From Bacteroidales bacterium (GTDB lineage: Bacteria; Bacteroidota; Bacteroidia; Bacteroidales; UBA4181): a stretch of DNA of 9,566 bases. The first letter of the stretch is position 1. Every line of letters begins with the position of its first letter. The notes under the pieces are model-generated. The model worked only from the letters and a program-made list of their open reading frames with translations. It ran no database searches and had not been told where the DNA came from. This document shows, piece by piece, positions 6,409-9,566 of the stretch. The position numbers and the translations under genes were made by a program. The DNA lies in contig JAQVSH010000057.1 of assembly GCA_028700615.1 (NCBI GenBank), positions 1-9,566 on the forward strand, in the 5' to 3' direction.

Positions 6409-7089
6409 TTATTCCCTGCGTCCCGAGTAGACCATGATGTAGTACAAAAGGGTGGCCAGCGATCCGAGGGCGGCGACTACATAGGTGTAGGCGGCCCATC
6501 TGAGGGCGCTTTCAGCTTTCGGGTGTGTCTCAAAATTGGTGACTCCGGAGCGGTTCAGCCAGGCCAGTGCGCGTTGGCTGGCGTTGATTTCCACCGGGAG
6601 AGTGATAAAGCTGAATACCGTGGTCATGGCAAACAGTATAATTCCGAACAAAAGCAGCTGGGGAAAACTATTTATAAGGAGAATCCCTGCCAGCAATACC
6701 CAGGACATCCATTGGGAAGCAAAGCTCACGGCAGGAACCAAGGCTGATCTGAGTTTCAGAGGTACATAGGATCTGGCGTGCTGTACGGCGTGCCCGCATT
6801 CGTGGGCGGCAACCGCTGCGGCAGCTATACTTGCCCGGTTATAGACTTCTTCACTAAGGTTGACGGTTTTGGTCTGGGGGTTATAATGGTCCGTAAGTTG
6901 TCCGGGGGTTGAGGTTACTTTGACATCATAAATCCCGGCATCTTTCAACATTTTTTCGGCTACATCTCTTCCTGTAAGGCCATAATTGGTCGGTATCAGT
7001 GAGAAGGCTTTAAATTTTGCTTTCAGGGTCTGGCTGACGATGAGACTTATGATCATCACAGCTCCAAAAATAATCCAAGAGGTATACAT
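6409..7089 (-). CDS. YugP-type zinc metallopeptidase (Zn_peptidase_2 family), membrane-bound
   Basis: From the ATG at 7089 the protein has 226 residues. The zinc site HECGH (H96, E97, H100) sits in AAHECGHAVQHA, and E167 in PVEINASQRA is the likely third ligand. Family-typical text such as LTDHYNPQTKTVNLSEEVYN precedes the motif. One hydrophobic helix at the N-terminus (about 2-23), a pair in the middle, and one near the C-terminus make it an integral membrane protease; physiological substrates of the family are poorly known. The frame extends upstream to an ATG at 7200, adding 37 residues. I prefer 7089 because the short form begins right before the first membrane helix, as in other members, and because the extension overlaps the predicted promoter of the divergent transporter gene. 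Confidence 0.88.
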   Translation of the reverse strand: MYTSWIIFGAVMIISLIVSQTLKAKFKAFSLIPTNYGLTGRDVAEKMLKDAGIYDVKVTSTPGQLTDHYNPQTKTVNLSEEVYNRASIAAAAVAAHECGHAVQHARSYVPLKLRSALVPAVSFASQWMSWVLLAGILLINSFPQLLLFGIILFAMTTVFSFITLPVEINASQRALAWLNRSGVTNFETHPKAESALRWAAYTYVVAALGSLATLLYYIMVYSGRRE

Positions 7090-7185
7090 CGTAATTGAGT
7101 TAAATAATTTATAATAAGTACTGCAAAATCTTTGCCAAAATAGAGGCTTCCCGGCCTTTTCTGTCACATAAGACTTTTTGTCAGA

Positions 7186-7216
7186 TTGGAGGGAATCCAA
7201 AACTTTGTTAGGTTTG
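7186..7216 (+). promoter_or_regulatory. Predicted Bacteroidota-type promoter of the EamA transporter gene
   Basis: TAGGTTTG at 7209-7216 matches the -7 consensus TAnnTTTG exactly, followed by C as often seen. A TTG at 7186-7188, 20 bp upstream, can serve as the -33 element. The start of transcription would lie near 7222, about 10 bases before the ATG at 7232. This argues against the longer TTG-initiated frame at 7178. Confidence 0.6.
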
Positions 7217-7231
7217 CTAAATTTTTTTTGT

Positions 7232-8116
7232 ATGCCTTATTTCGGTGAACTCATTTCTTTTCTGGTAGCTTGTTGCTGGACCATCAGCGCCATTTCTTTT
7301 GAACGGGCGGGGAAGATGATGGGCTCTCTGCCGATGAATCTGATTCGTCTGCTGATAGCTATGCTTTTACTGGGTATTTATACCCGGGTACTTTACGGAA
7401 GATTTCTGCCGGTTCATATGCCTGCGGAGCAGTTGATCTGGCTTTCTCTTTCAGGGGTGGTCGGCCTTTTCCTCGGAGATATGTGCCTGTTCAAATCTTA
7501 TACGCTGATCGGATCCCGATTTTCACAGTTGATTATGACGCTGGCTCCTCTGGTGGCAGGGTTTATGGGTTGGGTCTTTCTGGATGAAAAATTGTCAGTA
7601 ATCAATATGCTGGCGATTATGGTAACGCTGAGCGGAATTGCTTTAGCGATTCTGGGTAAGGAGAATGGTTCGCTGAAATTGAAATTTCCGTGGAGGGGTT
7701 TTCTTTATGCAATAGGTGGTGCTGTGGGACAGTCTTGCGGTTTGGTGCTGAGCAAAGTCGGGGTGGGGAGTCTGGATCCTTTTGAAGCTACCCAGGTAAG
7801 AATGATTGCTGCCACGGTTTGTTTTTTTGCGCTTTTTTCGCTTACCGGGCGCTGGAATTCAGTTTTTTCGGGTTTGAAATCAAAAACCGCGATGCTTTAT
7901 ACTACGACCGGGTCTTTTTTCGGGGCTTTTCTGGGGATTTCCTTTTCCCTGCTGGCGCTTCAGTATACCTCGGTTGGAGTGGCGGCCACTTTAATGGCGC
8001 TGACCCCGGTCCTGATTATTGCTCCTTCGGTCTGGTTTTATCATCAAAAGGTTTCCCGTTCCGAGATTTGGGGAGCTATTCTGAGCGTCGCCGGAGTCTC
8101 TTTGTTTTTTCTGTAA
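7232..8116 (+). CDS. EamA/DMT-family membrane transporter
   Basis: The 294-residue protein is almost wholly hydrophobic, with about ten membrane helices in two homologous halves. Each half has the EamA pattern: the first ends with SRFSQLIMTLAPLVAGFMGW, VFLDEKLS and a GIALAIL helix, the second with VGVAATLMALTPVLIIAPS and AGVSLFFL. Members of the drug/metabolite transporter superfamily export amino acids, nucleobases or other small metabolites across the inner membrane; the substrate cannot be predicted here. The ATG at 7232 opens the first helix correctly (MPYFGELISFLVACC) and lies just behind a good promoter. An in-frame TTG at 7178 is rejected. The gene is divergent from the zinc peptidase, with no sign of shared function, and is followed by the rplU promoter region. 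Confidence 0.92.
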   Translation: MPYFGELISFLVACCWTISAISFERAGKMMGSLPMNLIRLLIAMLLLGIYTRVLYGRFLPVHMPAEQLIWLSLSGVVGLFLGDMCLFKSYTLIGSRFSQLIMTLAPLVAGFMGWVFLDEKLSVINMLAIMVTLSGIALAILGKENGSLKLKFPWRGFLYAIGGAVGQSCGLVLSKVGVGSLDPFEATQVRMIAATVCFFALFSLTGRWNSVFSGLKSKTAMLYTTTGSFFGAFLGISFSLLALQYTSVGVAATLMALTPVLIIAPSVWFYHQKVSRSEIWGAILSVAGVSLFFL

Positions 8117-8155
8117 AGAGGGTGCGTTGGGGCTTATGCAGAATATTTTAGATGC

Positions 8156-8176
8156 AATTGTTCAAAAAATTGTTCA
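8156..8176 (+). repeat. Direct repeat AATTGTTCA x2 upstream of the rplU promoter
   Basis: The 9-mer AATTGTTCA occurs at 8156-8164 and again at 8168-8176 (12-bp period), separated by AAA. It ends 5 bp before the -33 region of the rplU promoter. It may act as an AT-rich upstream activating element, or may be chance in AT-rich DNA. Confidence 0.35.
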
Positions 8177-8181
8177 TAATA

Positions 8182-8212
8182 TTTTGCGATTGCAGGAAAG
8201 TTTTTACCTTTG
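8182..8212 (+). promoter_or_regulatory. Promoter of the rplU-rpmA operon
   Basis: TACCTTTG at 8205-8212, followed by C, is an exact match to the Bacteroidota -7 element TAnnTTTG. TTTTG at 8182-8186 provides the -33 element with 18 bp between TTG and TA. Transcription would start near 8219, leaving about 20 untranslated bases before the rplU ATG. This is the best promoter in the window, as expected for ribosomal protein genes. Confidence 0.8.
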
Positions 8213-8238
8213 CAGTCCCAAGTTTAAAAAGCAAAACG

Positions 8239-8553
8239 ATGTACGCTATTGTAGAAATCGCAGGTCAACAGTTCAAGGTTGAAAAAGATAAGAAAATTTT
8301 TGTTCACCGTCTCGAAGGAGAAGAAGGTACCAGCTTGAGTTTTGATAAGGTATATCTTCTTGATGATGAGGGTGGCCAGGTGAAGGTTGGAGCTCCTGTT
8401 GTGGACGGAGCCTCTGTTTCTGCCAAAATCGTCAGTCATCTTCGTGCAGACAAAGTGATCGTTTTTAAGAAAAAAAGAAGAAAAGGGTACCAGAAACAAA
8501 ATGGTCACCGCCAGGATCTGACGGAGATTTTGATAGAAGGTATTAATGCTTAA
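8239..8553 (+). CDS. rplU: 50S ribosomal protein L21
   Basis: The 104-residue protein matches L21 over its whole length: it begins MYAIVEIAGQQFKVEKDKK and ends with the basic family signature around KKKRRKGYQKQNGHRQDLTEILI, which contacts 23S rRNA. L21 binds domain II of 23S rRNA in the large subunit. The frame is open to an upstream ATG at 8152, but that extension would contain the promoter at 8182-8212 and no L21 has it, so 8239 is the start. It is followed after 30 bp by rpmA, in the usual L21-L27 operon. Confidence 0.98.
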   Translation: MYAIVEIAGQQFKVEKDKKIFVHRLEGEEGTSLSFDKVYLLDDEGGQVKVGAPVVDGASVSAKIVSHLRADKVIVFKKKRRKGYQKQNGHRQDLTEILIEGINA

Positions 8554-8583
8554 TCAGTAGAATCTTTTAATATAATATAAGCC

Positions 8584-8847
8584 ATGGCACATAAAAAAGG
8601 CGTTGGTAGTTCCCGGAACGGTAGGGAATCAGAAAGTAAACGACTGGGAGTAAAATTATTTGGCGGACAAACCTGCAAGGCGGGTAATGTGTTGGTTCGT
8701 CAGAGGGGGACGCCTCATAATCCTGACAAAAATGTCGGCATTGGCAAAGATCATACTTTGTTCGCTCTGGTTGACGGAGTGGTTGCTTTCAAAAAGAAAG
8801 CCGGAGGAAGATCTTATGTTTCTGTGATTCCTTTTACGGAAGAGTAG
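8584..8847 (+). CDS. rpmA: 50S ribosomal protein L27
   Basis: The 87-residue protein is a full L27. Its N-terminus reads MAHKKGVGSSRNGRES, the flexible tail that reaches toward the peptidyl transferase centre; there is no cleavable extension of the kind seen in Firmicutes. The family signature is present as GNVLVRQRGTPHNPDKNVG followed by GKDHTLFALVDG. It shares the rplU transcript and is followed by a strong terminator 17 bp after the stop. Confidence 0.98.
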   Translation: MAHKKGVGSSRNGRESESKRLGVKLFGGQTCKAGNVLVRQRGTPHNPDKNVGIGKDHTLFALVDGVVAFKKKAGGRSYVSVIPFTEE

Positions 8848-8864
8848 TTTTTGAATCATATTTG

Positions 8865-8901
8865 AAAAGGGCCGTCTTCTTTTGAAGATGGCTCTTTTTT
8901 T
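8865..8901 (+). terminator. Rho-independent terminator of rplU-rpmA
   Basis: A stem of at least 12 bp (8868-8879 with 8884-8895, two G-T wobbles) closes the loop TTTT. The A-tract at 8865-8868 pairs on into a run of seven T (8895-8901). It separates the ribosomal protein operon from serS, which has its own promoter element. Confidence 0.92.
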
Positions 8902-8958
8902 GATATCCCCTCCATGATAAAAAACTGATTTTGTTGGTTTCCCGACTATAGAATTGAA

Positions 8959-8966
8959 TATCTTTG
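8959..8966 (+). promoter_or_regulatory. Predicted -7 element of the serS promoter
   Basis: TATCTTTG is an exact TAnnTTTG match, 19 bp before the serS ATG. TTG triplets at 8931-8936 could be a -33 element but lie a little far (22 or more bp), so that half is weak. The position between the rpmA terminator and serS supports independent transcription of serS. Confidence 0.55.
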
Positions 8967-8985
8967 AAGTTTAAAATATATCAGT

Positions 8986-9566
8986 ATGCTGACTTTAAAA
9001 CAAATTCGCGAAGACAAGCAACGGACATTGTCCGGGCTTGCATTAAAAGGTTTTGCAGCCGAATCTATTATTGAGGAGATTATCTCGCTGGATGATCAGC
9101 GCAAAGCCCTGCAGTTGGAACTGGAAAGAAATCTTTCGGAGCAAAACCGGATCGCAAAGGAAATCGGAGTGCTTTTCAAACAGGGCAATCAGGCCGCTGC
9201 CAATGAATTGAAGGAAAAGGTAGCTTCACTGAAAGAATCATCCAAAGTGTTGGACACCCGGTTTACTGAGGCTGAAACCCGGATGAATGAAAAAATAGTT
9301 TTATTGCCCAATCTTCCCTATAAATTGGTGCCTGCCGGAAAAACCGCCGAAGATAATGTGGTAGTTAAGACCGGAGGCCTGATTCCTGAACTGTCTTCAG
9401 AGGCTCTTCCTCATTGGGAATTGGCCAAGAAATATGATATCATAGATTTTGAACTGGGGGTAAAATTGACCGGAGCCGGTTTTCCTGTATATAAAGCCCA
9501 GGGAGCCAGACTGCAAAGGGCTTTGATTAATTTTTTCCTGGATGAAGCTCGTAAGGCGGGGTATAT
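8986..9566 (+). CDS. serS: Seryl-tRNA synthetase, 5' part (runs off the window)
   Basis: From the ATG at 8986, 193 codons are read without a stop to the window end. The protein begins MLTLKQIREDKQRTLSGLA, as in Bacteroidota SerS. Residues about 30-105 form the long antiparallel coiled-coil arm that grips the tRNA variable arm. The linker NLPYKLVPAGKTAEDN and the start of the class II catalytic core (HWELAKKYDIIDFELG, KLTGAGFPVYKAQGARLQRAL) follow. The enzyme charges tRNA-Ser and tRNA-Sec in the cytosol. Class II motifs 2 and 3 lie beyond the window, so catalytic integrity cannot be checked. The gene order rplU-rpmA-serS is common in the phylum. Confidence 0.97.
   Translation, partial: MLTLKQIREDKQRTLSGLALKGFAAESIIEEIISLDDQRKALQLELERNLSEQNRIAKEIGVLFKQGNQAAANELKEKVASLKESSKVLDTRFTEAETRMNEKIVLLPNLPYKLVPAGKTAEDNVVVKTGGLIPELSSEALPHWELAKKYDIIDFELGVKLTGAGFPVYKAQGARLQRALINFFLDEARKAGY

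Noticed and set aside
6119..6499. Minus-strand frame of 126 residues across the GC-rich block and terminator
   Set aside because: It passes through a perfect terminator hairpin and overlaps two well-supported genes at its ends.

Overview
The window looks like a chromosomal segment of a Bacteroidota (CFB-group) bacterium. Three things support this. The order rplU-rpmA-serS is familiar from that phylum. Three intergenic regions carry exact matches to its -7 promoter element TAnnTTTG (TAGGTTTG, TACCTTTG, TATCTTTG). The ECF sigma factor followed by a small membrane protein is also a common arrangement there. Shine-Dalgarno sequences are mostly weak or absent, as is usual for the phylum.

The window has two halves. 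Positions 1 to about 6220 are AT-rich (about 35% GC in a line counted by hand) and hold accessory genes. First comes the 3' part of a COG2865/AlbA_2-type ATP-binding regulator, then a phased repeat array, then hsdR, the restriction/translocase subunit of an EcoEI-like type I restriction-modification system. hsdM and hsdS are not visible and would be expected upstream. A poorly coding 330-bp stretch follows, then an isochorismatase-family hydrolase with an apparent signal peptide, a cysteine-rich DUF3795 protein, and a two-gene unit of an ECF sigma factor and a four-helix membrane protein that may be its anti-sigma factor.

A short block of about 62% GC (around 6228-6327) and a strong bidirectional terminator (6360-6385) mark the boundary. 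From about 6400 onward the DNA is richer in GC (about 42-48% in two lines counted) and looks like conserved chromosome: a minus-strand YugP-type zinc metallopeptidase, a divergent EamA transporter, the ribosomal protein operon rplU-rpmA with its promoter and terminator, and the start of serS, which runs off the window.

The most notable signal is the array filling the gap between the regulator gene and hsdR (887-1038). It has eight copies of a 9-bp half-site TYATKTGAY, and every copy sits at an exact multiple of 11 bp from the first. They are organised in 33-bp units with one unit-length gap in the middle. This looks like a multi-site operator on one face of the helix, plausibly bound by the adjacent regulator to control hsdR, although regulator binding is inference. 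A second oddity is a triple Cys-rich repeat inside HsdR between the helicase and the C-terminal domain.
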